Assembly: GCA_030066735.1 (NCBI GenBank)
Contig: JASJBB010000005.1
Span: 1-64,000 of the forward strand
Direction of reading: 5' to 3'
Origin: Woeseiaceae bacterium
GTDB taxonomy: Bacteria; Pseudomonadota; Gammaproteobacteria; Steroidobacterales; Woeseiaceae
Length of the DNA: 64,000 nt
Part shown: positions 31,824-41,386 of the stretch, piece after piece
Layout: every line of letters begins with the position of its first letter
How positions within the stretch are numbered: position 1 is the stretch's first letter
Program-made: the position numbers and the translations under genes
Notes under the pieces: model-generated
What the model was told of the DNA's origin: nothing
Databases searched by the model: none
Seen by the model: only the letters and a program-made list of their open reading frames with translations

Positions 31824-33185
31824 ATGCTTTCTGACCTGCTTGCTTGTCCGCGGTGCGACAAGACGCCGTTGGAGGAAAACGACGGCGTCTACAGTTGCAA
31901 AGCCTGCAAGATCGACTTTCCGTCGATCGACGGCATCCCGTGGCTGTTTGCAGAGCCGCAGGCAGCGCTCGGTGAATGGCGTGGCCGGCTGCAGTTTGCG
32001 CTGCAGAGCCTGAGCCAGGAGACCGCGGCGCTCGACGCCGAGCTCAAGGACAAGGACCTGCGGCCCCTGACGCGACGGCGCGTCGAGCGCTATCGCAAGG
32101 CGACCGACACCCACCGGCGCAAGTTGCAGAAGTTGTTGCAGCCGGTCGACGTGCAGTCGCTGCAGGGTAACTACGAGAGCTACCTCGCCATGCGCACCCG
32201 GCTGCCCGCGGACCAGGGGCTCAACACCTATTACGCCAACGTGCACCGGGACTGGTCTTGGGGCGACGAGGAAAACAAGGCGTCGCTCAAACAGCTGCAG
32301 TCGGTGCTGCACGAGAGTGCGGAACTCGGCAACGTACTTGTGCTCGGCGCCGGCGCAGGCCGGCTCGCGTACGACCTGCACATGCAGATGGACTGCGAAG
32401 CGACCGTCGCGATGGACTTCAACCCGTTGCTGATGCTCATCGCGAAGACCGTGGCAAACGGCGACACGCTGAAGATGTACGAGTTCCCGATTGCGCCGCG
32501 CTCGCTCGAGGACGACGCCGTGCTGCGCACATTGTCGGCCCCCGAGGTCGTGCGCGACGGGTTCCACCTTGTCCTCGGCGACGCGCTGCGCGCGCCATTC
32601 GCGCCGGCGTCGTTCGACACGGTCGTCACGCCGTGGCTCATCGACATCATTGCGGAAGACTTGCCGACGCTGGCGGCACGCGTTAACACGCTGTTGAAGC
32701 CCGAGGGCCGCTGGGTGAATTTCGGATCGCTGGCGTTTGCCACGCCCGAGCGCGCGCGCCGTTACAGCCCCGAGGAGACCAAGGCGATTGTCGCGGAAAG
32801 CGGCTTCAGTGACCCGTATGTCAGCGAGGCGACGATACCGTACATGTGCTCGCCAGCGAGCCGCCACGGCCGCCAGGAGCGCGTATTCTCATTCTCGGCC
32901 TACAAGGAACGCAGCCTGCAGGCGCCCGCGCGGCATCGCGCCCTGCCCGACTGGATCGTCACGGGCAAGGAGCCCGTGCCGCTCTCGCAGGCATTTCGCA
33001 GCCAGGCGATGACGACCCAGATTTACTCGTTCATGATGTCGCTGATCGACGGCAAACGGTCGATCCAGGACATGGCCGTCATCCTCGAGAAGCAGCAGTT
33101 GATGACCCGCGCCGAAGCCGAACCCGCGATTCGCTCGTTCCTGGTGAAGATGTACGACGACGCGCAGAAGCAGTCAGGCTTCTGA
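31824..33185 (+). CDS. Trm112-like zinc domain + SAM methyltransferase + PqqD-like C-terminus
   Basis: LACPRCDKTPL...YSCKACKIDFP; VLVLGAGAGRLAYDL; C-terminal SLIDGKRSIQDMAVILEKQQLM. Confidence 0.7.
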   Translation: MLSDLLACPRCDKTPLEENDGVYSCKACKIDFPSIDGIPWLFAEPQAALGEWRGRLQFALQSLSQETAALDAELKDKDLRPLTRRRVERYRKATDTHRRKLQKLLQPVDVQSLQGNYESYLAMRTRLPADQGLNTYYANVHRDWSWGDEENKASLKQLQSVLHESAELGNVLVLGAGAGRLAYDLHMQMDCEATVAMDFNPLLMLIAKTVANGDTLKMYEFPIAPRSLEDDAVLRTLSAPEVVRDGFHLVLGDALRAPFAPASFDTVVTPWLIDIIAEDLPTLAARVNTLLKPEGRWVNFGSLAFATPERARRYSPEETKAIVAESGFSDPYVSEATIPYMCSPASRHGRQERVFSFSAYKERSLQAPARHRALPDWIVTGKEPVPLSQAFRSQAMTTQIYSFMMSLIDGKRSIQDMAVILEKQQLMTRAEAEPAIRSFLVKMYDDAQKQSGF

Positions 33186-34094
33186 CGCGACCGCTACGCC
33201 CAGCCGCGACTTCACGAACGGCACGAGCTTGTCGATGGCTGCGCGGCTTTCGGGCATTTGGTGCACGAACACCTGGAACACGTGGAACATGTCCGGCCAG
33301 ACCTCGAGCGTGACGTCACCGCCGGCAGCCTCGATGTTGCCGGCAATGCGGGTCGAGTCACTGAGCAGTATCTCGTCGTCCCCGACCTGGATGTAGATGG
33401 GCGGCAGGCCCTCGACGTTAGCGAATACGGGCGACACCAGCGGATTCCGGTACTCGTCTTCCGCGCAGTAATACGACGCGATAATGGGCATGTCCGGCGG
33501 CTTGAACCAGGGGTCCCGCTTGGCACGCGTCGTCATCGACTCGCCGCTGGCGGTGAGGTCGAGCCAGGGAGACAGCAGCACGGCCCCGGCCGGCATTTCC
33601 TCGCCGGCGTCGCGCAGCGACAGCAACAGCGCCATCACCAGTCCCCCTCCCGCGGAATCGCCGGCAAGGACGATGTCGCCGGGCCCGTAGCCGTCGTCGC
33701 GCAGGGCCCGATACGCAGCCAGCGAGTCGTCGATGGCTGCGGGAAACGGATTCTCCGGCGCGAGCCGGTACTCGATGACCAGCGCGCGCACGCCGCAGGA
33801 CCGCGCGACGTAGCTGACGAGTTGCCGGTGAGTCGTGCAGTTACCGAATACGTAGGCGCCGCCGTGCAGGTACAGCATTGCCTTGCCCCGGGCCGGCGCC
33901 TGGGGAGTGAGCCACTCCGACCGCATCCCCGCGAACTCGGTGCGGCGCACGTCCACGCCGCTGGCGGTCCATAGTGTATTGGCCAGGGCGTGCCAGACCG
34001 TGCGCATTCGCTGCACGTCCGCCCGCTCGGCATTGACCGATCGAAACCATGCGCCCGTAACGGCGCGCATCATCTTGGCGCGCAGGCTGCTCAT
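33174..34094 (-). CDS. Alpha/beta hydrolase (HSL family esterase)
   Basis: LYLHGGAYVFG, GDSAGGGLVMALL. Confidence 0.92.
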   Translation of the reverse strand: MSSLRAKMMRAVTGAWFRSVNAERADVQRMRTVWHALANTLWTASGVDVRRTEFAGMRSEWLTPQAPARGKAMLYLHGGAYVFGNCTTHRQLVSYVARSCGVRALVIEYRLAPENPFPAAIDDSLAAYRALRDDGYGPGDIVLAGDSAGGGLVMALLLSLRDAGEEMPAGAVLLSPWLDLTASGESMTTRAKRDPWFKPPDMPIIASYYCAEDEYRNPLVSPVFANVEGLPPIYIQVGDDEILLSDSTRIAGNIEAAGGDVTLEVWPDMFHVFQVFVHQMPESRAAIDKLVPFVKSRLGVAVASEA

Positions 34095-34111
34095 GCCGTT
34101 ATGATACGGCG

Positions 34112-35005
34112 ATGAACGCACTTCGGACACCTGACGATCGATTCCTCGACCTGCCCGGTTATGACTTCGAGCCGCACTATGTCGACATCGGCGGGCTGCG
34201 CATGCACTACGTCGACGAAGGCCCGGCCGACGCGCACCCGGTGCTGCTCCTGCACGGCGAACCGAGCTGGTCTTACCTGTATCGCAAGATGATCCCGCCG
34301 CTGGCCGCAGCCGGCCACAGGGTTATCGCGCCCGACCTGATCGGCTTCGGCAAGTCGGACAAGCCGGCCGAGATTGGCGACTACAGCTACCAGGGCCACG
34401 TCGACTGGATGCGGCAGTTCGTCGAGGACCTCGGGCTGCAGGACATTACGCTGTTCGGCCAGGACTGGGGCTCGCTGATCGGTCTCAGGGTTGCCGCCGA
34501 GAACGAACAACGCTTCGTCCGGATTGTCATTGGCAACGGCGCTCTGCCGACCGGCGATCACGCGATCTCCGAAGCGTTCATGCAGTGGCGGGAGTTTGCG
34601 ACGACGAGCCCGAAGTTCGACATCGGCCGCATCATCCAGAATGCGACCGTGTCGGAACTTCCCGACGAGGTCGTGGCCGCCTATGACGCGCCATTCCCCG
34701 ACGATTCCTTCAAGGCGGGCGCGCGGGCGTTCCCGGCGCTCGTGCCGATTACGCCCGACGATCCCGCATCAGAAGCCAATCGCCGCGCGTGGGCCGCGCT
34801 GATGAGCTGGAACAAGCCGTTCCTCACGACGTTCAGCGACAAGGACCCGATCCTCGGCGGCGGCGAGAAGGTGTTCAAGAAGCTCGTGCCGGGCGCGGCC
34901 GGTCAGGCGCACGTCATCATCGAGGATGGCGGGCACTTCCTGCAGGAAGACAAGGGCGAAGAAATCGCCGCGGCAATGATCGAGTTTATCGCTCGAGGTA
35001 CTTGA
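34112..35005 (+). CDS. Haloalkane dehalogenase-like alpha/beta hydrolase
   Basis: [43 protein letters not shown]. Confidence 0.9.
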   Translation: MNALRTPDDRFLDLPGYDFEPHYVDIGGLRMHYVDEGPADAHPVLLLHGEPSWSYLYRKMIPPLAAAGHRVIAPDLIGFGKSDKPAEIGDYSYQGHVDWMRQFVEDLGLQDITLFGQDWGSLIGLRVAAENEQRFVRIVIGNGALPTGDHAISEAFMQWREFATTSPKFDIGRIIQNATVSELPDEVVAAYDAPFPDDSFKAGARAFPALVPITPDDPASEANRRAWAALMSWNKPFLTTFSDKDPILGGGEKVFKKLVPGAAGQAHVIIEDGGHFLQEDKGEEIAAAMIEFIARGT

Positions 35006-35309
35006 ACTTGTCCTTGACCTCGCGCCAGTCGTCCGCGTCGGCCGGCGGGTCTTTCATCTCGGTGATCACGGGCCAGTCCTGGGACAGCTCGGCATTGAGC
35101 TCCAGGAAATGCTCCTGCCCTTCCGGCAATTCGTCCTCGGAGTAGATCGCCTCGACCGGGCACTCGGGTTCGCACAGCGTGCAGTCGATGCATTCCTCCG
35201 GGTCGATTACCAGGAAGTTCGGCCCTTCGTGAAAACAGTCCACCGGGCAAACCTCGACGCAGTCGGTGAGTTTGCACTTGATGCAGGATTCGGTGACGAC
35301 GAATGTCAT
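34986..35309 (-). CDS. fdxA: Ferredoxin FdxA (7Fe-type)
   Basis: [47 protein letters not shown]. Confidence 0.96.
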   Translation of the reverse strand: MTFVVTESCIKCKLTDCVEVCPVDCFHEGPNFLVIDPEECIDCTLCEPECPVEAIYSEDELPEGQEHFLELNAELSQDWPVITEMKDPPADADDWREVKDKFKYLER

Positions 35310-35398
35310 GTGATGTTCCTTTGTTCCGAGCGCGTACGCTATGCCAAGACCGCGCTCAGTTCAAGGGGTCGGACAGGCCGTTTTTCGTGTCCCCGAGA

Positions 35399-36232
35399 TC
35401 AGGCGCGCCACGTCCCGTTTACGCGGTGAGCGACGCCGTCGGCCTCGAGCTTGAGGATGTGCGCCAGCAGCGAACGCTCGGCCAGCCGGTACAGGTGCGG
35501 CGCCACGTCCGTATAAACGTGCGGCACGAGTTCGCGCGTGGTCAGCCCCGGGTTCGCCTCAACCGCTGCCAGCACCTTCGCCTCACGCTCGAGACGATGA
35601 TCGATGATCCAGTCGATCGCCCGAACCGGGTCCTCGATGACTTCGCCATGCCCGGGCGCGAGCGCGGCGCAGTCGAGGTCGCGGCATTTTCGCAACGACT
35701 CGATGTAGTGTTTCATGTTGCCGTCGGGCGGGTTGATCACCACGGTCGACCCGTCGATCACGTGGTCTCCCGTGAACAGCCAGTTCAGTTCGGCGTGCCG
35801 AAAGCAAAGATGGTTGGACGCGTGTCCGGGTGTGTGCACGGCCTCGAGCCGAAACTCGTCGGTCTCGAGGACATCGCCGTCTGCAAGAATGCGCGTCGGC
35901 GCAAACGTCTTGTCCTGCTGCGCGCCTTCGGGCGCCGGGATGCCGAGCACTTCGGCGCCGGTCGCCGCGGCGAGCTGCCGAACCCCCGGGGAGTGATCGG
36001 GGTGCGTATGCGTGGCCAGGATCCAGTTAATAGAACCCGTTGATTTTTCTATGATATTTTCGATATGTTCCGGTATTGCCGGTCCGGGATCGACGACAGC
36101 GACCGCCGTCTCTCCCATGAGGTAGGTGTTGGTGCCCGGCCCGGTCATCATCGACGGATTGGGCGCCACAATCCTGCGGACGCCCGCCGCGAGTTCCGCG
36201 AACGGCGGCATGGAGGGTCCGAAGTCCGGCAC
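35399..36232 (-). CDS. MBL-fold metallo-hydrolase (LACTB2-like)
   Basis: THTHPDHSPGVRQLA, HTPGHASNHLCF, ALAPGHGEVI. Confidence 0.93.
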   Translation of the reverse strand: MPDFGPSMPPFAELAAGVRRIVAPNPSMMTGPGTNTYLMGETAVAVVDPGPAIPEHIENIIEKSTGSINWILATHTHPDHSPGVRQLAAATGAEVLGIPAPEGAQQDKTFAPTRILADGDVLETDEFRLEAVHTPGHASNHLCFRHAELNWLFTGDHVIDGSTVVINPPDGNMKHYIESLRKCRDLDCAALAPGHGEVIEDPVRAIDWIIDHRLEREAKVLAAVEANPGLTTRELVPHVYTDVAPHLYRLAERSLLAHILKLEADGVAHRVNGTWRA

Positions 36233-36774
36233 TAGCCCGCGTTGGCCGGATCGCCGGTTTCGACGAACGCCTTGAGGCGCTGCAGAGCCTCGCCAACGAC
36301 GTAATCGACCGGGCCGGCCATCTCGTCGAGGCCTCCCGGCCGATAGCCACCAACGGCATAGGCGAAACGCACTGTCGTGCCGTCCTCGGCGTCGAAGAAT
36401 TCCCAGGTCATGTTGCCGTCCACGCCGAGCAGGCCGAGCGGCCCCAGGCCACCCGTGAGACGCAGAAGGACGTTCGGGTTGACGAATGTGACGGTCAGGT
36501 GAACAACGCCTGCATGCTCGCCGATTGCTTCACAGAAACAGCCTTGCGGGCGCGGGTCGATGCTCATGCGCGTGGCGTCGCCCGAGATCGTGTGATCGGA
36601 GCTCCACCACTGCCCGACCTCGAAGACCGCGGCCTGCCACGTCCTGTCCCGGGGCGCAGCAATCGTGACCTCGTGCACCAGCGAAAAGCCGCCGGAGGCG
36701 GCATCGATGACCTCGGCGCCGGCGGGCCCGCTGCAGACCAGCGCGACAAGCACTGTTGAAAAAGCGCGCTTCAT
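36232..36774 (-). CDS. Secreted SRPBCC-family protein
   Basis: Signal peptide MKRAFSTVLVALVCSGPAGA; SRPBCC-like fold pattern. Confidence 0.75.
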   Translation of the reverse strand: MKRAFSTVLVALVCSGPAGAEVIDAASGGFSLVHEVTIAAPRDRTWQAAVFEVGQWWSSDHTISGDATRMSIDPRPQGCFCEAIGEHAGVVHLTVTFVNPNVLLRLTGGLGPLGLLGVDGNMTWEFFDAEDGTTVRFAYAVGGYRPGGLDEMAGPVDYVVGEALQRLKAFVETGDPANAG

Positions 36775-36824
36775 CGCCAGTTCCTGTCTCCACCTCGAAT
36801 CGGCTGCTAAGCTTACCCGAATCC

Positions 36825-37706
36825 ATGATTGACGACATGCGCGTAGTGTTCGAGAGCCGCAACCGGCGAGCATGTGCCGACCGGTCGCTGGTGTTGGCGG
36901 CGGCGAACATTCCGCACCGCATCATCGACGACCCGGTCAGCTGCGCGCTTGTCGTTCCGGCGGAGTTTTCGGCGGAGGCCGCCAACGAATTGCGGCTCTA
37001 TGACGAGGAGAACCCGCCGCAGCGGCAGCCTCGCCAGGCCCAGCCCTACCAGTACCTGGACGCGGTGCCGGGCATCGCCGCCTACATCATCGCTGTCGTG
37101 GTCTTCGCGTGGCTGTCCTGGACGTCTGCATTCGGCCAGGACTGGCTGTCCGCCGGGCGCATCGACGGCGTGCTGGTGCGCGCCGGTGAATGGTGGCGAG
37201 CGATCACGGCATTGACGATGCACTCGGGCTTGCGCCATGTCGCCGGCAATCTCGTCTTCGGCGCTTTCTTCGGCTGGCTCGCGGGACGGCTGCTGGGCTC
37301 CGGAGTCGCCTGGGCGGCGGTGATCGTCACCGCGGCGGCCGGCAACCTGCTCAACACCCTGCTGCTCGAGTCCACGCACCGGTCGATCGGCGCATCGACA
37401 GCGGTGTTCGCGGCGCTCGGGCTGACCGTCGGGTTTGTGTGGGCCGCCAAGCTCATGGCGCAGGATCGGTGGGCCTACAGGCTCGGGCCGATTGTGGGCG
37501 GGCTCGCGCTGCTCATGTACACGGGGACAGGCGACGAGAACACCGATATCGGCGCCCACCTGATGGGCTTTGTCAGCGGTTTTGCCGGCGGCATCCTGCT
37601 GACCCGGTTTCGTGACCGTCTCGGCGACCCGAAGCTGCAGCGCTCGGCCGGCATCGTCGCGTTCGCCATGCTCGTACTGGCCTGGATAACGGCATTTGGC
37701 GGCTGA
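36825..37706 (+). CDS. Rhomboid family protein
   Basis: HSGLRHVAGNLVFGAFFGWLAG, RSIGASTAVFAALG, GAHLMGFVSGF. Confidence 0.88.
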   Translation: MIDDMRVVFESRNRRACADRSLVLAAANIPHRIIDDPVSCALVVPAEFSAEAANELRLYDEENPPQRQPRQAQPYQYLDAVPGIAAYIIAVVVFAWLSWTSAFGQDWLSAGRIDGVLVRAGEWWRAITALTMHSGLRHVAGNLVFGAFFGWLAGRLLGSGVAWAAVIVTAAAGNLLNTLLLESTHRSIGASTAVFAALGLTVGFVWAAKLMAQDRWAYRLGPIVGGLALLMYTGTGDENTDIGAHLMGFVSGFAGGILLTRFRDRLGDPKLQRSAGIVAFAMLVLAWITAFGG

Positions 37707-37766
37707 CAGGCACTGGCAATCATGTAGAATTCGCGGCGGGGAGAGCGTCGCGCACAGCAGCCAAGT

Positions 37767-38885
37767 ATGAAAAAAATCCTGCTGTTCTTAGTCATCATGG
37801 CTTTGATCACGACCGTCGTAGCATGGTTGCGCTACGGTGGCGGTCAGCCGTACACGGATCTGTCCACTTCGCCCGTGCTGGCGGAGAGTGCCCTCGAGGA
37901 GGTCCTGTCGTACCGGCTGCCGGTCGGCAATGTCGCCGTCAGCCGCGAGGGCCGCGTGTTCTTCACGGTTCACCCCGAGGCCCGGCCGAAAGGCAACAAG
38001 CTGCTCGAGTATGTTGACGGCGCTTCCGTCCCCTTCCCCGACGGCGCCACCCAGACCCGGCTGTTCGACACGATCCTCGGCGTCGCGATCGACCGCTTCG
38101 ATCGGCTCTGGACGATAGACCACGGTAACCATGGGCTGCACACGGCACGCCTGCTGGCCTTCGACATCAACACGGGTGAGCTGCTGCACGACCAGGCGTT
38201 CGACAGGGACATCGCGCCGCGCGGCTCGTTCCTGCAGGACATCCAGGTCAGCGCCGATGGCCGCACGGTCGTGATCGCCGACGCCAGTTTCTGGCGCAAG
38301 AGCCCGGCCCTGATCGTTTACGACATCGAAACCGCCACCGCCAAGCGCATCCTCGAATCCCACCCGTCCGTGTCGGCGGAAGACTACGTCATTCAGAATC
38401 GCAACCGGATCATGTCGTTCATGGGCGGCATCGTGTCGCTGCGGGGCGGCGTCGACGGCATAGCGTTGGGCGAGGAGTGGCTCTATTTCGGCGCCCTCTC
38501 CGGCTCGTCGCTTTACCGCGTGAGGCTCAGTGACATTCGCGATCCGTCGATTCCGAACTCGCAAATAGCGGCGCGCGTGGAGCACGTCGCACAGAAGCCG
38601 CTGAGCGACGGCTTCAGCATCGACAACGAAGGCCAGGTCTACATCACCGATGTCGAACACAACGCCGTATTCCGCCTGGGCCAGGATGCCGAGCTGGTCA
38701 CGTTGATTCGTTCGAATCGCATCCGCTGGCCGGACGCGCTGTCGTTTGGCCCGGATGGCTGGCTGTACATCGCGGACAGCGCGCTGAGCGACGTCGTCCT
38801 GCAATCCAAGGAACACATCAAGAGCAAGGGTCCGTACACGATCTTCCGCGTCCAGCTGGACGTTGAGGGTACGCCCGGACAGTAA
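37767..38885 (+). CDS. Major royal jelly/yellow-family protein
   Basis: LPVGNVAVSREGRVFFTVHPEARP, DIQVSADGRTVVIAD, GVDGIALGEEWLYFGALSGSSLYRV. Confidence 0.85.
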   Translation: MKKILLFLVIMALITTVVAWLRYGGGQPYTDLSTSPVLAESALEEVLSYRLPVGNVAVSREGRVFFTVHPEARPKGNKLLEYVDGASVPFPDGATQTRLFDTILGVAIDRFDRLWTIDHGNHGLHTARLLAFDINTGELLHDQAFDRDIAPRGSFLQDIQVSADGRTVVIADASFWRKSPALIVYDIETATAKRILESHPSVSAEDYVIQNRNRIMSFMGGIVSLRGGVDGIALGEEWLYFGALSGSSLYRVRLSDIRDPSIPNSQIAARVEHVAQKPLSDGFSIDNEGQVYITDVEHNAVFRLGQDAELVTLIRSNRIRWPDALSFGPDGWLYIADSALSDVVLQSKEHIKSKGPYTIFRVQLDVEGTPGQ

Positions 38886-38907
38886 CCCGAAAAAAAGGAA
38901 ACCACCG

Positions 38908-39753
38908 ATGGAAGACATTCCACTGCCGGATCTCGGCTTCTCGTGGGAAGAAGCGCTCATCTTTTTGAAGACGTCCGCACTCGAGTTCGGCATCAACCTG
39001 ATCACGGCGATCGTCATTTTCTATGTCGGCCGTTTGGCCGTGAACGTGATCACGAGAGGCATCGATCGGGTCATGACGGCACAGGAAGTGGACAAGACAC
39101 TGGTCTCGTTCGTCACGAACCTGGTCAGCATGATCCTGCTGGTGATCGTCGTGATCGCCGCGGTCGGCGCGCTCGGCGTGCAGACGACGTCTTTCATCGC
39201 CATTCTCGGCGCTGCCGGCCTGGCGGTCGGTCTGGCCCTGCAGGGCTCGCTGTCGAACTTCGCGTCGGGCGTGCTGATCATCGTTTTCCGTCCCTACAAG
39301 GTCGGTGACTTCATCGAGGGCGCGGGCATCTCCGGCGGCGTCGTCGACGTCCAGATCCTGACCACGGTCCTCAAGACCGGCGACAACAAGCAGATCATCG
39401 TGCCCAACAGCCAGATCATGGGCGGCATCATCACCAACTACTCGGCCAACGAGACGCGCCGGGTGGACATGGTTGTGGGCGTCAGCTACGAGGACGACCT
39501 GGACAAGGTGCGCAGCACGATCGAGGAACTGATCGCCGCCGACGATCGCATACTCGACGACCCGGCAACGACCATTGCCGTTTCGGAACTTGCGGACAGC
39601 AGCGTCAACTTCGTCGTGCGGCCGTGGGTCAGGACCGCGGATTACTGGGGCGTCAAGTTCGACCTGACCGAGGCCATCAAGAAGCGCTTCGACCAGGACG
39701 GCATCTCGTTCCCGTTCCCGCAGCGGGACGTGCATCTCTACAAGCACGACTGA
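38908..39753 (+). CDS. Small-conductance mechanosensitive channel (MscS family)
   Basis: LGAAGLAVGLALQGSLSNFASGVLIIVFRPYKVGDFIEGAG. Confidence 0.96.
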   Translation: MEDIPLPDLGFSWEEALIFLKTSALEFGINLITAIVIFYVGRLAVNVITRGIDRVMTAQEVDKTLVSFVTNLVSMILLVIVVIAAVGALGVQTTSFIAILGAAGLAVGLALQGSLSNFASGVLIIVFRPYKVGDFIEGAGISGGVVDVQILTTVLKTGDNKQIIVPNSQIMGGIITNYSANETRRVDMVVGVSYEDDLDKVRSTIEELIAADDRILDDPATTIAVSELADSSVNFVVRPWVRTADYWGVKFDLTEAIKKRFDQDGISFPFPQRDVHLYKHD

Positions 39754-39822
39754 TCCGGGTGTCAACGCAATTCCGCCCGGCGCGTTGTTATAGTGTGAGG
39801 ACCGGGATTAACGGGATTCGAC

Positions 39823-40188
39823 ATGGATTCGATCAAGACGTGGTTCAGCATGGCCGTCATTGCGGCGCTGGCCGGCTGCGCGGCAAACCCTGACCCGATC
39901 ATCGACATGAAGGGCGTGGACCGCGACCAGTACGAAGAGGACTGGGAAGAGTGCGAGGCGTATACCGAGGAGGTGCTCGTGGCTCGCGGCGTCGCCAAGG
40001 GCGCAGGACTCGGCGCGGTCGTCGGCGCGGCAGCCGGCGCCATAGGCGGCAACTCGACAGATGTGGCCGGGAGCGCCGGCATCGGCGCGCTCTACGGCGG
40101 CACCCGCTCCGGCCTCGATGCCGACGAAATGCGGCAGGACGTGTTCAAACGCTGCATGCGCGGGCGGGGGTACCGCGTCCTTAACTAG
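39823..40188 (+). CDS. Glycine-zipper lipoprotein
   Basis: AALAGCAANPDP lipobox; GAGLGAVVGAAAGAIGG. Confidence 0.85.
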   Translation: MDSIKTWFSMAVIAALAGCAANPDPIIDMKGVDRDQYEEDWEECEAYTEEVLVARGVAKGAGLGAVVGAAAGAIGGNSTDVAGSAGIGALYGGTRSGLDADEMRQDVFKRCMRGRGYRVLN

Positions 40189-40217
40189 TTGACGGTCGGG
40201 CCGCGCTCGATTACTGT
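40189..40217 (+). promoter_or_regulatory. Candidate sigma-70 promoter overlapping the LexA operator
   Basis: TTGACG (40189-40194), 17 nt, TACTGT (40212-40217). Confidence 0.55.
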
Positions 40218-40237
40218 TTATTTATACAGTAATCGAG
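40206..40237. promoter_or_regulatory. LexA/SOS box within an extended palindrome
   Basis: CTCGATTACTGT-TTATTTAT-ACAGTAATCGAG: perfect 12-bp arms; contains CTGT-N8-ACAG. Confidence 0.85.
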
Positions 40238-40238
40238 G

Positions 40239-41309
40239 TTGGCAATGCCCCTGCGCCCGCACAAGGGCCGCGGCGCCGTCTCGGACCGGGACGGCCGGTT
40301 CGTCACGCGCCCGGTCGAATTGGATGAGGAAGAAGCCGCTCGCCGGGCCGAGGTGGCGCCGGAAACCGTTCTGCGGGCCATGCAGGCCGTTTCCATCATC
40401 AGCCGCAACGACTCCCCGGACATCCCGTTCGACCTGTCCATCAACCCCTACCAGGGCTGCGAGCACGGTTGCGTCTATTGCTACGCGCGACCCAGTCACA
40501 GCTATCTCGACCTGTCGCCGGGCCTCGATTTCGAAACGCAGATCTTCTACAAGCCGAATGCGGCCAGCCGGTTGCTCGAGGCCTGGGAAAAGCCCGGCTA
40601 CGAGTGCCAGCCGATTACGATCGGCGCCAACACGGACCCGTACCAGCCCGCGGAAAAATCCACGAAGGTCACGCGATCGCTTCTCGAGCTTTTCGAGAAG
40701 CACCAGCACCCGGTCAACCTGATCACCAAGGGCACGCTCATCGAGCGCGACATCGACCTGCTCGCAAGCCTCGCGAGCCGGCGACTGTGCTCGGTCGCCG
40801 TCAGCGTGCCCACGCTGGACGCCGGTTTGAAGCGCATCATGGAACCGCGCGTGCCGTCGGCCGAAGCCCGCCTGAAAACGATCCGCCGGCTTGCCGACGC
40901 GGGGATACCTGCCAGCGCCCTGATGGCGCCCCTGATTCCTGCCATAAACGACGCGGAAATCGAAGCCGTGCTCGATGCGGTTGCCGCCGCGGGCGCCTCC
41001 CGGGCCCACTACATCTTCCTGCGGCTGCCGCACGAAGTCGCCGGGCTGTTCGCCGAGTGGCTCGACACACACTTCCCCGACCGCGCGGAACATGTCATGA
41101 GCCTCGTCCGCCAGGCGAGCGGCGGCCGGGATTATGACAACCGTTTCGGGGTGCGCCAGCGCGGCCGCGGCGCCTATGCCGAACTGCTCGGCAAACGGTT
41201 TCGCGTTGCCTGCCAGCGGCTCGGACTAATGCCTGAGCGGTATCACCGCGGACTCGACTGCACCCGGTTCGTCAAACCCGGCCTGCAGCAACTTGGACTG
41301 GACCTGTAA
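40239..41309 (+). CDS. PA0069-family (SPL-like) radical SAM protein
   Basis: INPYQGCEHGCVYCYARPSHSYLDLSPGLDFETQIFYK; ATG alternative at 40245. Confidence 0.93.
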   Translation: MAMPLRPHKGRGAVSDRDGRFVTRPVELDEEEAARRAEVAPETVLRAMQAVSIISRNDSPDIPFDLSINPYQGCEHGCVYCYARPSHSYLDLSPGLDFETQIFYKPNAASRLLEAWEKPGYECQPITIGANTDPYQPAEKSTKVTRSLLELFEKHQHPVNLITKGTLIERDIDLLASLASRRLCSVAVSVPTLDAGLKRIMEPRVPSAEARLKTIRRLADAGIPASALMAPLIPAINDAEIEAVLDAVAAAGASRAHYIFLRLPHEVAGLFAEWLDTHFPDRAEHVMSLVRQASGGRDYDNRFGVRQRGRGAYAELLGKRFRVACQRLGLMPERYHRGLDCTRFVKPGLQQLGLDL

Positions 41310-41386
41310 TTCGGTATAGTGGAACGACCGCGCTCGAGCGCGGACTCGAGAACTATTCTGCCCAGGAGAAGTCCTAAAAACCTGCC

